DNA of 64,000 nucleotides from Niallia nealsonii (GTDB lineage Bacteria; Bacillota; Bacilli; Bacillales; Cytobacillaceae), in NCBI RefSeq assembly GCF_002835805.1, contig NZ_PISE01000022.1, positions 62,001 through 126,000 on the forward strand. Direction: 5' to 3'. The number at the start of each line of letters is the position of its first letter. Position 1 is the stretch's first letter. The notes below the pieces were generated by a model. The model had not been told where the DNA came from. It saw only the letters and a list, made by a program, of their open reading frames with translations, and did not search any database. This document shows, one piece after another, positions 10,254-19,401 of the stretch. Made by a program: the position numbers and the translations under genes.

Positions 10254-11018
10254 GTGGAATATACTGTTCAAAGTCTTGCTAAATTAGCGGGAGTAAGCTC
10301 AAGAACATTACGGTACTACGATGAAATCGGTATTCTTAAGCCAGCCAGAGTCAATTCATCTGGATATCGAATATATGGAGAAGAGGAAGTAGACCGATTG
10401 CAGCAAATTCTCTTTTATAGAGAGTTAGGTGTTAGTCTTGAAATGATAAAAAGTATTATCTTGTCTCCATCCTTTAATGTGAAGGAAGCGCTTCTGGATC
10501 ATCGAGTGAAACTTTTAGAAAAACGTAAGCAATTAGATGCATTAATACAGAATGTAGAGAAAACTATTGCAAAATCAGAAGGGAGAAGAAATATGAGCAA
10601 TAAACAGAAGTTTGAAGGATTTAAACAAAATAAAATAGAAGAAAATGAAAAAAAATATGGAAAAGAGATTCGCGAAAAATATGGAGATGAGACCATTGAT
10701 CAAGCGAATGCAAAATTTAGGAATATGTCAGAGAAAGATTATAAAAAGATGATAGATCTAGAAAAAGAAGTGCTGGCTGCATTGGCAGAAGCATATAAAA
10801 CAAGGGATCCTGCTAGTGATATCGCTCAAAAGGCAGCAGATTTGCATAAACAATGGCTCCTGTTCTCTTGGAGCAAATACAGTAAGGAAGCGCATGCGAA
10901 TTTGGCGCAAATGTACGTGGATGATGCAAGGTTTGCAGCATATTATGATAAAAAACAGCCAGGCAGTGCAGAATTTTTACGAGATGCTATTCATATTTAC
11001 ACAGGGATGAAGAAATAA
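10254..11018 (+). CDS. TipA/Mta-type MerR transcriptional activator
   Basis: 254 residues. Residues 1-70 are a MerR winged helix (VQSLAKLAGVSSRTLRYYDEIGILKP), then a dimerisation coiled coil to about residue 110. The C-terminal part from about 125 is a TipAS-like ligand-binding domain, as in Mta and SkgA, which bind drugs or other hydrophobic effectors. The GTG start at 10254 follows AAGGAGGTG. A MerR-type 19-bp-spacer promoter lies immediately upstream, suggesting autoactivation. No obvious transporter target is adjacent; the exporter at 3.4-6.9 kb is a possible but unproven target. A stem-loop terminator follows. Confidence 0.88.
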   Translation: MEYTVQSLAKLAGVSSRTLRYYDEIGILKPARVNSSGYRIYGEEEVDRLQQILFYRELGVSLEMIKSIILSPSFNVKEALLDHRVKLLEKRKQLDALIQNVEKTIAKSEGRRNMSNKQKFEGFKQNKIEENEKKYGKEIREKYGDETIDQANAKFRNMSEKDYKKMIDLEKEVLAALAEAYKTRDPASDIAQKAADLHKQWLLFSWSKYSKEAHANLAQMYVDDARFAAYYDKKQPGSAEFLRDAIHIYTGMKK

Positions 11019-11040
11019 TATATGGCAGCAATTCAAAGGG

Positions 11041-11072
11041 GAAATCAGTTAGCTTAACTGATTCCTTTTTTC
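11041..11072 (+). terminator. Terminator after merR/tipA gene
   Basis: AATCAGTTA (11043-11051) pairs with TAACTGATT (11055-11063), followed by CCTTTTTT. Confidence 0.8.
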
Positions 11073-11207
11073 CTGTTAGCTATTGCAAGTGATTTAAGAA
11101 TCTAATCGGTAGATATCTGTTTTAACAATATATGATTTGGATAATAGCTGAAGTATTGCTGTATGATTATCGTATGCAACGTATAGAAAGGGAAGAAGGT
11201 AATTTAG

Positions 11208-12188
11208 TTGAAACTTAGTGTACTTGATCAGTCCGTTATTAGCAACGGGTCTACTGCAAGAACCACATTGCAAAACACGGTGAAATTAGCACAGTTAGCA
11301 GAGGAAATGGGATTTACTCGTTTTTGGGTAGCAGAGCATCATAATTCGAATGGAATGGCAGGATCATCTCCAGAAGTTTTGCTTGCTCATATCGCATCAC
11401 ATACAAAAACAATAAAAGTAGGATCTGGTGGAGTGCTGCTTCCCCAATATAGCCCATATAAAGTAGCAGAAAATTTTAAAGTGCTAGAAGCTCTTTTTCC
11501 AAATCGGATTGATCTTGGAATAGGCAGATCTCCAGGGGGGTCTCTAGAAACAAGATTAGCATTAACAGATGGAATACGCAAAAGTATGAATGAATTTCCT
11601 CGGCAATTGCAGAATCTGCAAAGATATTTACATAATAATAAAGAAACAGAGCAAGTAATTGCCTACCCTATTTCTGAAAGTATTCCAAAAATATGGGTGC
11701 TCGGAATTACACATAGGGGAGCGCGACTCGCAGCTGAAAATGGGCTTGCTTTTACATACGGACATTTTATATCGCCGGTAAATGGGAAAAGAGCATTGCA
11801 GCATTATTACGAAAACTTTGCACCTTCTAGTGCCCAAAAGAAGCCGACAGCAAATGTGTGTATTTTTGTTGTTTGTGCTTCTACACAAGAAAAAGCAGAA
11901 CAACTTGCTTTCAGTCAAGATTTATGGCTGCTTTCTGTCAGCAAAGGGAAAGATACAAAAATTCCATCGTATTTAGAAGCTAAACAGCAAATATTAACGA
12001 ATGAAGATAAAAGATTCATAAAAGAAAATCGAAAGCGAATGATTATTGGAACAAAGGAAAAGGTGCGGGAAGAATTGCTTCGTTTACAAGAACAGTATCA
12101 AACAGAAGAATTTATGATTCTTTGCAATCTATATCATTTTGAAGATAAAGTTAATTCCTATTCTTTAATGGCAGAATCATTTCTTTAA
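11208..12188 (+). CDS. LLM-class flavin-dependent oxidoreductase (luciferase-like)
   Basis: 326-residue single-subunit flavin monooxygenase of the MsnO8/YceB-type subgroup. It has the N-terminal LSVLDQS strand, the AEHHN segment (about residues 44-48) near the flavin site, and GVLLPQYSPYKVAENF followed by RIDLGIGRSPGG, all hallmarks of bacterial luciferase-like proteins. It would use reduced FMN and oxygen on an unknown substrate. TTG 11208 is the only good start, behind GGAAGAAGG. Monocistronic between a terminator and the copper regulon. Physiological role unknown. Confidence 0.85.
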   Translation: MKLSVLDQSVISNGSTARTTLQNTVKLAQLAEEMGFTRFWVAEHHNSNGMAGSSPEVLLAHIASHTKTIKVGSGGVLLPQYSPYKVAENFKVLEALFPNRIDLGIGRSPGGSLETRLALTDGIRKSMNEFPRQLQNLQRYLHNNKETEQVIAYPISESIPKIWVLGITHRGARLAAENGLAFTYGHFISPVNGKRALQHYYENFAPSSAQKKPTANVCIFVVCASTQEKAEQLAFSQDLWLLSVSKGKDTKIPSYLEAKQQILTNEDKRFIKENRKRMIIGTKEKVREELLRLQEQYQTEEFMILCNLYHFEDKVNSYSLMAESFL

Positions 12189-12226
12189 AGGATGGAATTT
12201 GTCACAAAGTATTCAATATTAAAATC

Positions 12227-12256
12227 TTGATATACCCCAATGGGGTATTGTATTAT
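12227..12256 (+). promoter_or_regulatory. csoR promoter with CsoR operator
   Basis: TTGATA (12227-12232) and TATTAT (12251-12256) are 18 bases apart. The spacer holds ATACCCC-AAT-GGGGTAT (12232-12248), a perfect inverted repeat matching known CsoR operators. Binding there would block RNA polymerase until Cu(I) releases CsoR. Confidence 0.85.
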
Positions 12257-12278
12257 TTTGTTAAAGGAGAGTGGTTTA

Positions 12279-12617
12279 ATGGAGAAAAAGCAAAGAGCGG
12301 CTGTTGAGGAAGAAGCACATTGCCACACTGTTTCTGAAAGGAAAAGCCATCATTCTGATTTAGTCAAAAAAAACTTAGTTACTCGTTTAAATAGAGTGGA
12401 AGGTCAAATAAGGGGCATTAAGGGGCTAATTGAAAAAGACACGTATTGTGATGATGTCATCACACAAATAGCTGCTACGCAATCTGCTTTAAATAGTGTG
12501 GCTAAAATCTTATTAGAGGGGCACTTGCGAAATTGTGTAGTGGATCGCATTCAAGAAGGCGACATGGAAGTAGTCGATGAAGTACTCACAACCATTCAAA
12601 GATTAATGAAAAAATAA
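12279..12617 (+). CDS. csoR: Copper-sensing transcriptional repressor CsoR
   Basis: 112-residue all-helical DUF156/CsoR repressor. The copper ligands Cys-His-Cys are visible as KDTYCDD, then EGHLRNC (H and C four residues apart), and the VEGQIRGIKGL DNA-binding helix is present. A His-rich N-terminal extension (HCH...HH) precedes the core. ATG 12279 follows AAAGGAG; upstream in-frame codons would run through the promoter. The perfect operator upstream and the downstream copZ and copA genes confirm the role: apo-CsoR represses, Cu(I) derepresses. Confidence 0.95.
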   Translation: MEKKQRAAVEEEAHCHTVSERKSHHSDLVKKNLVTRLNRVEGQIRGIKGLIEKDTYCDDVITQIAATQSALNSVAKILLEGHLRNCVVDRIQEGDMEVVDEVLTTIQRLMKK

Positions 12618-12629
12618 GAGGTGTTAAAT

Positions 12630-12836
12630 ATGGAACAAATAACATTAAAAGTAGAAGGAATGTCATGCGGGCATTGCGTAAAAGCAGTAGAGAGCAGTGT
12701 AGGAGAACTTGCAGGCATTAAAGCAGTAAAAGTTGATTTAGAAAATGGGCTTGTTGATATAGCGTTTAATGAAAAAGAAGTAAGTGTAGAAGCAATCAAG
12801 GAAACTATTGATGATCAAGGCTATGATATAAAGTAA
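12630..12836 (+). CDS. copZ: Copper chaperone CopZ
   Basis: 68-residue HMA-domain protein with the Cu(I)-binding GMSCGHC motif at residues 11-17. It delivers Cu(I) to CopA. ATG 12630 is chosen, behind GAGGTG; GTG 12621 lies inside that site. It begins 12 bases after csoR stops, so both are on one transcript. Unlike in B. subtilis, where copZ directly precedes copA, a GC-rich repeat separates them here. Confidence 0.95.
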   Translation: MEQITLKVEGMSCGHCVKAVESSVGELAGIKAVKVDLENGLVDIAFNEKEVSVEAIKETIDDQGYDIK

Positions 12837-12975
12837 ATAAAGCGAGTATAGTGAATGAAAAAGGCAGGGGGCTTTTGGTGCATACGATGATATGGAGTCC
12901 TCTTTCTTTTTAGCTGTTTTCAAAAAGTTTGGTGCTTTTTTGAATAAGGTGATAAACCTTTTAGAATTACTGAGC

Positions 12976-13078
12976 AGGATGAATATACGTAGACTCCTGC
13001 GGGATTAGCGAGACAGGCGAGACCAAACGACGAAGCGGCTCGAAGATCGCCCCGCGGAAAGCGAAGTGTATTCATCCT
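12976..13078. repeat. GC-rich Bacillaceae intergenic repeat with terminal inverted repeats
   Basis: Begins AGGATGAATATAC and ends with GTGTATTCATCCT, which are complementary, and holds a G+C-rich core (ACTCCTGCGGGA ... CCCCGCGGAAAGCGAAG). From memory, repeats with this core are common between genes in Bacillaceae. An outer 10-bp inverted repeat (AGCTGTTTTC at 12912-12921 and its complement at 13105-13114) may mark a larger unit. It carries no gene and lies between copZ and copA. Confidence 0.8.
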
Positions 13079-13132
13079 ACGGGTTAAATAAAAACAATCT
13101 ATACGAAAACAGCTTTTTTTTTAAATGAATAT

Positions 13133-13149
13133 ATACCCCATATAGGTAT
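13133..13149 (+). promoter_or_regulatory. Second, imperfect CsoR-like operator before copA
   Basis: ATACCCC-ATA-TAGGTAT differs from the perfect operator before csoR by two bases in the right arm. It sits just before the copA ribosome binding site, so copA may keep its own copper control despite the inserted repeat. No strong promoter hexamers are seen. Confidence 0.5.
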
Positions 13150-13163
13150 AAGGAGTGTTAGAA

Positions 13164-15608
13164 ATGAGTGAAAAAGATCATACATCCGCTCAAATGGAAC
13201 TATCAGTAAAAGAAAGCCAATTTGAAATCACTGGGATGACTTGTGCAGCCTGCGCAAATCGAATTGAAAAAGGATTAAAAAAAATGGACGGAGTAACAAA
13301 TGCCAATGTAAATTTAGCTTTAGAAAAAGCAACTGTTCACTATAGAGAAAATTTGTTAACGCCTTTGGATATTCAATCAAAAGTAGAGGGTTTAGGTTAT
13401 GGTGTACGGCAGGAAAAGGTAGAACTTTCCATAACGGGAATGAGTTGTGCTGCTTGTGCAAGCCGTATTGAAAAAGGATTAAAAAAAGTAGCAGGAGTTA
13501 ATGGCGCCTCAGTTAACTTAGCACTTGAGAAAGCCGCGATTGATTATATTCCGTCCATCACCTCACCAAAAGAGATGGTAGAAAAGATAGAAAAACTTGG
13601 GTTCGGTGCGAACATTAGCAACGAGAAAAATAATAAGGAAACAGATGATTATCGTGAGAAAGAATTTAGAAAACAGAGGAAAAGATTTATCCTTTCTTCT
13701 ATTTTATCCTTGCCACTGTTATGGACAATGGTTGGTCATTTTCAGCTTACATCCTTTCTATATGTTCCAGATATTTTGATGAATCCATGGTTTCAATTTC
13801 TCCTTGCGACACCTGTTCAATTTATGATTGGAAAACAATTTTATATTGGTGCATATAAAGCATTAAAAAACTTTAGTGCTAATATGGATGTACTTGTTGC
13901 ATTAGGAACATCAGCAGCCTATTTTTATAGTCTATTTTTAGCTATTCAATCGATAGGTCACCATGGACATATAGAAGGACTTTATTTTGAAACAAGTGCA
14001 GTACTGATTACATTAATTATTTTAGGGAAATTATTAGAAGCAAAAGCGAAAGGGAAATCTTCGGAGGCCATTAAAAAATTAATCGGATTGCAAGCAAAAA
14101 CAGCGACAGTATGGCGAGATGGAAGAGAAGTTGTCATTCCGCTAGAAGAAGTCAAAGTGCAAGATATCGTACTAGTTAAACCTGGCGAAAAAATACCGGT
14201 TGATGGTGAAATAATAGAGGGAATATCGGCAGTAGATGAATCAATGATTACAGGGGAAAGTATACCTGTTGACAAAAAAGCTTTTGATTTAGTGATTGGC
14301 TCTACCATTAATAAAAATGGATTCTTAAAAGTAAAAGCAACAAAGGTTGGAAAAGAAACGGCGCTTGCACAAATTATTAAAGTAGTAGAAGAAGCTCAAG
14401 GTTCAAAAGCGCCCATACAGCGGCTCGCTGATAAAATTTCTGGGGTTTTTGTACCAGTTGTTGTTGCTTTAGCCATTCTTACTTTCGGCATATGGTATTT
14501 TGCAGTAGATCTATTTGATTTTGCTGCTGCATTAGAAAAGTTAATAGCTGTATTAGTTATTGCTTGTCCTTGTGCACTCGGACTTGCAACTCCAACATCT
14601 ATAATGGCTGGTTCTGGACGCGGGGCAGAGTATGGCATCCTTTTTAAAGGCGGCGAATATTTGGAAATAACGCATAAGGTTCAAACTGTTTTATTAGATA
14701 AAACAGGCACTGTTACAAATGGTCAGCCAGTTTTAACCGATATTAGAACCGATTATGAAGAAAAACGATTTTTGGCATTAGTCGCATCGGCAGAAAATCA
14801 ATCAGAGCATCCACTTGCAAGGGCGATTGTCAACGGTATGATAGAGAAAAATATCTCTATGTTAGATGTATCTTTGTTCGAGTCTATTCCTGGATTTGGA
14901 ATCAAAGCAACAGTGGATCATCAATTAGTGCTAGTTGGTACACGTAAGTTAATGGAGTCAAATAATATTAATATTTCAATGATCCAAACGGATATGGAAG
15001 TATTAGAGGAGCAAGGGAAAACAGTGATGCTTGCCGCTTTTGATGGGGAGTATGCAGGGATGCTTGCTGTTGCAGATACGATAAAAGAAACGTCGAAAGA
15101 AAGCATCCATAGATTAAAGAAACTTGGACTGGAAGTAATTATGATTACGGGCGATAATCAACGAACAGCAAAAGCTATCGCAAACGAAGCGGGGATTGAT
15201 CATGTGATTGCAGGAGTGCTTCCAGAAGCAAAAGCAAATGAAGTGAAAAAACTGCAAAAGCAAGGAAAGATAGTTGCAATGGTTGGGGATGGCATTAACG
15301 ATGCTCCTGCACTTGCATTAGCCGATATTGGCATGGCAATTGGAACAGGAACAGATATTGCAATGGAAGCTAGCGATATTACCTTGATGAAAGGAGATTT
15401 AAATAGCGTTGCAGACAGTATTGCTTTAAGTAAAAAAACGATGACGAATATTAAACAAAATTTATTTTGGGCATTTGCTTATAATGTGATTGGCATTCCA
15501 TTTGCAGCGTTCGGTTTTTTAGCACCCTGGCTTGCAGGAGCGGCAATGGCATTCAGTTCAGTTTCCGTTGTATTAAACGCGCTGCGACTGCAAAAAATAA
15601 AATTGTAG
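13164..15608 (+). CDS. copA: Cu(I)-exporting P1B-type ATPase CopA
   Basis: 814 residues with two N-terminal HMA domains, each with GMTCAAC or GMSCAAC near residues 21-27 and 89-95. Then come eight predicted helices with the CPC ion-binding motif (ACPCALGL), the actuator TGES loop, the phosphorylation site DKTGT, the nucleotide-site SEHPLA and the hinge GDGINDAPAL. These define P1B-1 copper exporters. ATG 13164 is eight bases after AGGAG; an in-frame GTG at 13155 overlaps that site. It pumps Cu(I) out of the cytoplasm using copper from CopZ. The upstream GC-rich repeat and a second CsoR-like site suggest separate expression from copZ. Confidence 0.95.
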   Translation: MSEKDHTSAQMELSVKESQFEITGMTCAACANRIEKGLKKMDGVTNANVNLALEKATVHYRENLLTPLDIQSKVEGLGYGVRQEKVELSITGMSCAACASRIEKGLKKVAGVNGASVNLALEKAAIDYIPSITSPKEMVEKIEKLGFGANISNEKNNKETDDYREKEFRKQRKRFILSSILSLPLLWTMVGHFQLTSFLYVPDILMNPWFQFLLATPVQFMIGKQFYIGAYKALKNFSANMDVLVALGTSAAYFYSLFLAIQSIGHHGHIEGLYFETSAVLITLIILGKLLEAKAKGKSSEAIKKLIGLQAKTATVWRDGREVVIPLEEVKVQDIVLVKPGEKIPVDGEIIEGISAVDESMITGESIPVDKKAFDLVIGSTINKNGFLKVKATKVGKETALAQIIKVVEEAQGSKAPIQRLADKISGVFVPVVVALAILTFGIWYFAVDLFDFAAALEKLIAVLVIACPCALGLATPTSIMAGSGRGAEYGILFKGGEYLEITHKVQTVLLDKTGTVTNGQPVLTDIRTDYEEKRFLALVASAENQSEHPLARAIVNGMIEKNISMLDVSLFESIPGFGIKATVDHQLVLVGTRKLMESNNINISMIQTDMEVLEEQGKTVMLAAFDGEYAGMLAVADTIKETSKESIHRLKKLGLEVIMITGDNQRTAKAIANEAGIDHVIAGVLPEAKANEVKKLQKQGKIVAMVGDGINDAPALALADIGMAIGTGTDIAMEASDITLMKGDLNSVADSIALSKKTMTNIKQNLFWAFAYNVIGIPFAAFGFLAPWLAGAAMAFSSVSVVLNALRLQKIKL

Positions 15609-15805
15609 GTTATCAAGAGGAATATTATTTAGAAACAGAGGACGCTGAGCCAAAAAATAGCCATTTAAAAAATTTTGAACAAAAGTAAGGAGAAATTGAA
15701 GAAAAAATGAGAAAAAGGAAGCAACAAGGCAACTTTTCTTCTTAGAAGATATGCAGAAGGAGCAATATATTAAATGCCAAAAAAGGTTGAAATCAAAATA
15801 TTGTT

Positions 15806-15835
15806 TCATAATTTTAAGGAGTTACATCCATACTA
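15806..15835 (+). promoter_or_regulatory. SigG-like forespore promoter
   Basis: TCATA (15806-15810), 18 bases, then CATACTA (15829-15835) matches the SigG pattern GHATR-N18-CATNHTA with one mismatch in the -35 element. It lies 55 bases before the small ORF at 15890. Confidence 0.45.
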
Positions 15836-15889
15836 TCTTTGTAAGTCTGTAGGGAGTTTTCACTATAAAGATAAATGGAGGGAATTAAG

Positions 15890-16030
15890 ATGACAAAAGC
15901 AAAAAAATCGCAAAATGATAATCAATGGGCAGGGGCAAATGTAGATGTAACAGAAAAATCCAAAACAAATCATAAAAGCGAAACAAATAATCAATGGGCA
16001 TCTACCAATAAAAAGTCAATCGAAGAATAA
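15890..16030 (+). CDS. 46-residue polar small protein, possibly forespore-specific
   Basis: Encodes MTKAKKSQNDNQWAGANVDV..., very polar, rich in Asn, Lys, Ser and Thr, with the segment NQWA occurring twice (residues 11-14 and 34-37). GGAGGG is well placed before ATG 15890, and a SigG-like promoter lies upstream. Size, composition and internal repeat recall small acid-soluble spore proteins, but no known SASP family signature is present, so the function is inferred only. It shares a bidirectional terminator with katA, which converges on it. Confidence 0.65.
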   Translation: MTKAKKSQNDNQWAGANVDVTEKSKTNHKSETNNQWASTNKKSIEE

Positions 16031-16047
16031 ATGATGAAGTTAAAATG

Positions 16048-16088
16048 AAAAAACCTAAAAGTCTAAAGCGTAGACTTTTAGGTTTTTT
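16048..16088. terminator. Bidirectional terminator between small ORF and katA
   Basis: An 18-bp perfect stem (16048-16065 with 16071-16088, core CCTAAAAGTCTA) around a 5-base loop, with A- and T-runs on both flanks. Confidence 0.95.
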
Positions 16089-16101
16089 CATTTGAAAATT
16101 T

Positions 16102-17556
16102 TTATTTTACTGTTTCAGGTACGGATAATCCTAAACCTTCTGCAATACGAGTACCGTATTCAGGGTCTGCTTTGTAGAAGTGGCCAATTTGGCGCAATTT
16201 GATTTCTTCTAATTCAACAGGTGTCATAGCACCAACGATATTTTCTACTAATCTAGTACGTTCTTCTTCTGATAATAAACGGTATAAATCTCCTGCTTGT
16301 GTATAATGATCATAATGATCGTAAGCTACGCTATCTGCGACACCTGATACAGCAAATGGAGTCGCTTTATCTGCAGGAGATTCTGTTGGTCCTCCAAAAC
16401 TATTTGGTTCGTAGTAGACAGAACCGCCGCCATTTCCATCAAAGCGCATTTGGCCATCACGCTGATTATTGTGAACTGGACATTTCGGACGGTTGATTGG
16501 CAATGCATTATGGTTAGCGCCAACACGGTAACGATGCGCATCACTATATGCGAATAAACGTCCTTGCAGCATTTTATCTGGAGAAACTTCAATTCCAGGC
16601 ACTAGTGTTCCAGGAGAGAATGTTGCTTGCTCTACTTCTGCAAAATAGTTTTCTGGGTTGCGGTCTAACACCATACGTCCAACTTCAATTAATGGATAGT
16701 CTTTTTGAGACCATACTTTTGTTACATCAAATGGATCGAATTTGTACGTATCTGCATCTTCTAATGGCATAATTTGAACATATAGAGTCCATGCAGGATA
16801 GTCTCCGTTTTGAATAGCATTAAATAAGTCTTCTGTGTGATAATCAGGATTTTCCCCAGCAATTTGTGCTGCAGCATCAACAGCTAAGTTTTTAACACCT
16901 TGTTCTGTTTTGAAGTGATATTTAATCCAGACACCTTCACCCTCTTTATTTACCCATTTAAATGTATGGCTTCCAAAGCCATGCATATGTCTTAATGTAG
17001 CTGGAATTCCACGATCTGACATAAGAATGGATACTTGATGCAATGATTCTGGAGAATGTGACCAGAAATCCCAAACTGCTGTTGGATTTTTTAAATGTGT
17101 TTTTGGATCTCTTTTTTGTGTATGGATGAAATCAGGGAATTTGATTGCATCGCGAATAAAGAATACAGGTGTATTATTTCCCACGATATCATAGTTTCCT
17201 TCTTCTGTATAAAACTTTACAGCAAATCCACGAGGGTCACGTACTGTATCAGCAGATCCTAGTTCCCCAGCAACTGTTGAGAAACGGATAAACATTGGAG
17301 TTCTTTTTCCAACTTCTGAAAAAAGATTAGCTTTTGTATATTTTGATACATCATTAGTTACCTCAAAGTAGCCATGAGCTCCCGCACCTTTAGCATGTAC
17401 CACACGTTCTGGAACACGTTCTCTATTAAAATGAGCTAATTTTTCTAGCAAATGAACATCTTGAATTAAAGTTGGACCACGGTGTCCTGCTGTCATGGAA
17501 TTTTGATTGTCTCCAACTGGAGCTCCCCAGCTTGTCGTTAATTTATTATTGGACAT
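16102..17556 (-). CDS. katA: Vegetative catalase KatA
   Basis: 484-residue clade 3 haem catalase, close in length to KatA of B. subtilis (483). Visible: N-terminal [19 protein letters not shown], active His in [20 protein letters not shown], and the haem-ligand Tyr in [11 protein letters not shown]. It disproportionates hydrogen peroxide in the cytoplasm. The start is the ATG of MSNNKL at 17556, behind GAGGTG; a start at 17565 would overlap that site. A perfect Per box and a SigA-like promoter lie upstream, so PerR derepression by peroxide is expected. Confidence 0.97.
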   Translation of the reverse strand: MSNNKLTTSWGAPVGDNQNSMTAGHRGPTLIQDVHLLEKLAHFNRERVPERVVHAKGAGAHGYFEVTNDVSKYTKANLFSEVGKRTPMFIRFSTVAGELGSADTVRDPRGFAVKFYTEEGNYDIVGNNTPVFFIRDAIKFPDFIHTQKRDPKTHLKNPTAVWDFWSHSPESLHQVSILMSDRGIPATLRHMHGFGSHTFKWVNKEGEGVWIKYHFKTEQGVKNLAVDAAAQIAGENPDYHTEDLFNAIQNGDYPAWTLYVQIMPLEDADTYKFDPFDVTKVWSQKDYPLIEVGRMVLDRNPENYFAEVEQATFSPGTLVPGIEVSPDKMLQGRLFAYSDAHRYRVGANHNALPINRPKCPVHNNQRDGQMRFDGNGGGSVYYEPNSFGGPTESPADKATPFAVSGVADSVAYDHYDHYTQAGDLYRLLSEEERTRLVENIVGAMTPVELEEIKLRQIGHFYKADPEYGTRIAEGLGLSVPETVK

Positions 17557-17589
17557 GAAAATCACCTCGTAATTTATTCTAATAACATA

Positions 17590-17617
17590 ATAATATCATC
17601 TATAATAAAAAAATCAA
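17590..17617 (-). promoter_or_regulatory. katA promoter
   Basis: On the minus strand, TTGATT (17617-17612) and TATTAT (17595-17590) are 16 bases apart, followed by the katA leader. The Per box lies just upstream of the -35. Confidence 0.6.
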
Positions 17618-17624
17618 TACTATT

Positions 17625-17639
17625 TTATAATTATTATAA
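17625..17639. promoter_or_regulatory. Perfect Per box
   Basis: TTATAATTATTATAA is an exact match to the PerR consensus TTATAATNATTATAA, 69 bases before the katA start. Confidence 0.92.
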
Positions 17640-17981
17640 ATAAAGAGTTTTTTATTGCTATAAAACCATTAATAGCGGCGATTATTTACTAAAAAAGGAG
17701 AAAATGGTGAAAATAAAGGAAAGAAACTAATAATGGAATAAGGAAAAATTAGTGTTTAATTAGAATTTAAATGAGAAGGTAAGGAAACGTAAGGTAAAAA
17801 GAGATAGTGCAAAGTTTTAGAAATCTTTTGGTTTGAGTGCACCATCCTTTTTATCCATATGCATAACATGATGGAGTTATTCTTCATTTAAGTTCTATGA
17901 TAAAGTGTCTATTTGACTTATAATAGGGAAAGAAAAATTGGGATAATTATATTTCAGATAAAGATATAGGAGGCTTTCCTT
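17640..17981. other. Intergenic region between katA and aroK
   Basis: About 340 AT-rich bases without a gene. A TATAAT at about 17919 may be the -10 of aroK, but no good -35 is seen. A loose inverted pair GTGCA/TGCAC at about 17807-17843 is noted without assignment. Confidence 0.35.
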
Positions 17982-18536
17982 TTGGCTAATCGAAACGATT
18001 CATTAAGAGAAAAAAGCATTGTATTTATTGGCTTTATGGGAGTAGGAAAAACAAGCATTGGCAAAGCAGTTGCAAAAAAATTATATCGGGATTTTATTGA
18101 CGCAGACCAAGAAATCGAAAAAGAATATGAGATGCCTGTGTCTAAAATTTTTGCACAGCTTGGGGAAAAAACTTTCCGCGAAAAGGAAAAAGAATTAATT
18201 ATTAATCTATGCAAAAGAAAGCTGCACATTATTTCATTAGGTGGAGGATCTTTTTTACAAGAAGAGATAAAAAAAGCTTGTTTAGAAAATTGTATCGTGA
18301 TTTATTTAGATTTAACTTGGGAAAGTTGGAAAGAAAGACTTCATATGATTATAGACAGCAGGCCGGTTTTACAAGGGAAATCAATAGAAGAAATGGAAGC
18401 ATTATTTTATGAAAGAAAACAAATTTATGCTGATCATCATTCTAAAGTGCTGACAGATCAGCAAGAAATAGAGGAAGTAGCAAATTATATTGTAGAGTCA
18501 TTAAAGTTAGCTTGGGATTTAAATGATGAAAAATAA
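17982..18536 (+). CDS. aroK: Shikimate kinase
   Basis: 184 residues. Walker A GFMGVGKTSIG at residues 12-22, the shikimate-binding DADQEI segment near 41, GGGSF near 90, and the lid region with RPVLQG near 127 identify a shikimate kinase. It phosphorylates shikimate at O3 with ATP in the aromatic amino-acid pathway. The TTG start at 17982 follows AGGAGG. aroD is the next gene, 103 bases downstream, so two shikimate-pathway steps are encoded side by side. The remaining aro genes are not in the window. Confidence 0.9.
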   Translation: MANRNDSLREKSIVFIGFMGVGKTSIGKAVAKKLYRDFIDADQEIEKEYEMPVSKIFAQLGEKTFREKEKELIINLCKRKLHIISLGGGSFLQEEIKKACLENCIVIYLDLTWESWKERLHMIIDSRPVLQGKSIEEMEALFYERKQIYADHHSKVLTDQQEIEEVANYIVESLKLAWDLNDEK

Positions 18537-18639
18537 GTGGAGGAAAATGATATTCCATGCAAAAAGATTATAAACTACCTTTTTGACAGATAATTCTATG
18601 AATTTCTTCTATCAATCTCTGAAAGTGGAGTGAATAAGA

Positions 18640-19401
18640 ATGGGAAAATTAGTAAAAGTTAAGGATATTGTCATTGGAGAAGGGATGCCGAAAATCTGCG
18701 TATCGCTGATTGGACAAACCATGGAGCAATTAAAGGAAGAAGCAGCCCTTTTAAAAACATCAAATGTAGATATAATTGAGTGGCGTGTTGATTTTTTTGA
18801 GCATATAGATAGTGAAATGGTTATACAGGCACTGTATGAAATTCGAAAAGTAATTCCAGATAAACCGCTTATTTTTACTTTTAGAAGCGCAAAAGAAGGA
18901 GGAGAAAGAGAATTAGAAACAGCTTCTTATTTTGCATTAAATGGAGCAATAGTTGAAACTGGTATGGCTGATATAATTGATATAGAGCTATTACAGGAAG
19001 AAGCATCTATAAAAGAACTTGTAGAATTTGCCCATAATAAAAAGGTAGCTGTTATTATATCCAATCATGAATTTAAGCAGACCCCTCCAAAAGAAGAAAT
19101 AATAAAAAGGCTTATCAAAGCTCAAAGTTTAGGTGCAGATTTGCCGAAAATGGCAGTTATGCCAAAAAATGCAGAAGACGTCATTACATTATTGGATGCG
19201 ACCAATACGATGAAAAAACAGTATGCAAATGGCCCTATTATCACTATGGCGATGGCAGGGACAGGTTCCATTAGTCGCATGGCAGGAGAGTTGTTCGGAT
19301 CTGACGTAACATTTGCTGCAGCAAAAAAAGCTTCGGCACCTGGGCAAATCCCTGTAGATCAGCTGAAAAAAGTATTGGAAATATTGCATCATTCTTTATA
19401 G
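18640..19401 (+). CDS. aroD: Type I 3-dehydroquinate dehydratase
   Basis: 253-residue class I dehydroquinase. The Schiff-base Lys is in DLPKMAVMP (about residue 170) and the catalytic His in ISNHEF (about 143); IIEWRVDFFE near residue 46 and GSISRMAGELFGS near 210 are family motifs. It converts 3-dehydroquinate to 3-dehydroshikimate, two steps before shikimate kinase. ATG 18640 follows a GTGGAGTG site. The stop codon TAG overlaps the end of repeat copy C, so the element sits immediately downstream of the gene. Confidence 0.95.
   Translation: MGKLVKVKDIVIGEGMPKICVSLIGQTMEQLKEEAALLKTSNVDIIEWRVDFFEHIDSEMVIQALYEIRKVIPDKPLIFTFRSAKEGGERELETASYFALNGAIVETGMADIIDIELLQEEASIKELVEFAHNKKVAVIISNHEFKQTPPKEEIIKRLIKAQSLGADLPKMAVMPKNAEDVITLLDATNTMKKQYANGPIITMAMAGTGSISRMAGELFGSDVTFAAAKKASAPGQIPVDQLKKVLEILHHSL

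Noticed and set aside
15774-15893. 39-codon frame with AGAAGGAG upstream, overlapping the ATG of the small gene at 15890 (ATGA)
   Set aside because: Spacing to the ribosome binding site is long, composition is not protein-like, and the SigG-like promoter of the next gene lies inside it. Kept only as a note.
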